NCBI GenBank assembly: GCA_965205905.1
Contig: CBDBHZ010000011.1
Span: 558,001 to 622,000, forward strand
Length of the DNA: 64,000 bases
Direction of reading: 5' to 3'
Origin: JAHZMA01 sp965205905
Lineage (GTDB): Bacteria; Pseudomonadota; Alphaproteobacteria; JABAAW01; JAHZMA01
Shown here: positions 63,876 to 64,000 of the stretch, piece after piece
Numbering within the stretch: the stretch's first letter is position 1
Layout: each line of letters opens with the position of its first letter
The notes under the pieces: generated by a model
Told to the model about the DNA's origin: nothing
The model's database searches: none
The model's input: only the letters and a program-made list of their open reading frames with translations
Translations under genes and position numbers: made by a program

Positions 63876-64000
63876 ATGAAAATCAATTATTGCATGATGA
63901 AAAAACCTATCGCATGATTGCCGAAAAATATGGCACACCATGCTATATTTATGATGCGAATTTATTGCGTGCCAATTTTCAGCAATTTAAGGATAGTTTT
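63872..64000 (+). CDS. lysA: Diaminopimelate decarboxylase (3' end outside window)
   Basis: The first 43 residues (MNENQLLHDEKTYRMIAEKY, then GTPCYIYDANLLRANF) match the N-terminus of LysA, a PLP enzyme making lysine from meso-diaminopimelate. It overlaps the LptM-like gene by four bases and runs off the window. The catalytic domain is not visible, so the call also relies on gene order. Confidence 0.88.
   Translation, partial: MNENQLLHDEKTYRMIAEKYGTPCYIYDANLLRANFQQFKDSF

Overview
The window comes from an AT-rich alphaproteobacterium with chemotaxis, respiration and full amino-acid biosynthesis, not a reduced endosymbiont. Evidence is gene content and order: an NDUFA9-type complex I protein beside uppP; trpB-trpA-accD-folC followed by sdhE-mfd; the sulfite reductase cluster with DUF2849 and DUF934; glnD; and tlpA divergent from argH-lptM-lysA. 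No species name can be given from sequence reading alone. Promoters here look like sigma-70 sites (TTGCxx, 17-18 bp, TATAAT).

Layout. 0-6 kb: cell envelope and small enzymes (NDUFA9-like, uppP, sugar dehydrogenase, methyltransferase, ankyrin protein, secreted nuclease, LysE exporter). 6.1-13.4 kb: four chemoreceptors made by tandem duplication of a two-gene unit, each with a periplasmic domain carrying a CxxCH haem-type motif. 13.4-14.4 kb: two small lipoproteins, the first behind a Fur-box-like operator. 14.4-17.7 kb: a 23S-5S rRNA unit with no 16S gene upstream. 17.7-29.2 kb: an accessory region with nuclease genes (GIY-YIG, PD-(D/E)XK, staphylococcal-nuclease type), a phage-like ATPase, membrane-anchored orphan proteins, a gene remnant and many palindromic intergenic repeats. 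29.3-33.2 kb: a sodium/solute symporter pair, an outer-membrane protein and two tandem orphan paralogues. 33.2-39.6 kb (minus strand): a ferredoxin reductase, ferredoxin, siroheme and sulfite reductase operon ending in ettA. 40.2-48.4 kb: trpB, trpA, accD, folC, sdhE, mfd. 48.5-57.3 kb: Sel1-repeat protein, cyclic-nucleotide-binding protein, ilvD, SPOR lipoprotein, S49 peptidase, glnD. 57.4-59.1 kb: a cytochrome b561 / dihaem cytochrome c module. 59.2-64 kb: an orphan protein, a truncated AMP-binding protein, a thioredoxin-like protein, and argH-lptM-lysA running off the window.

Most unusual signals: (1) two families of intergenic palindromes in the accessory region whose stems change in a compensatory way while unpaired bases stay fixed, which suggests selected secondary structure; (2) a roughly 110-nt multibranched structure starting at the predicted transcription start of an outer-membrane protein gene, with a 9-bp competing pairing; (3) five single-base frameshifts at or near short homopolymers in genes that should be intact (a chemoreceptor, ferredoxin reductase, trpB twice, accD), best explained as consensus sequencing errors; (4) the duplicated haem-type chemoreceptor array; (5) 23S-5S separated from 16S.
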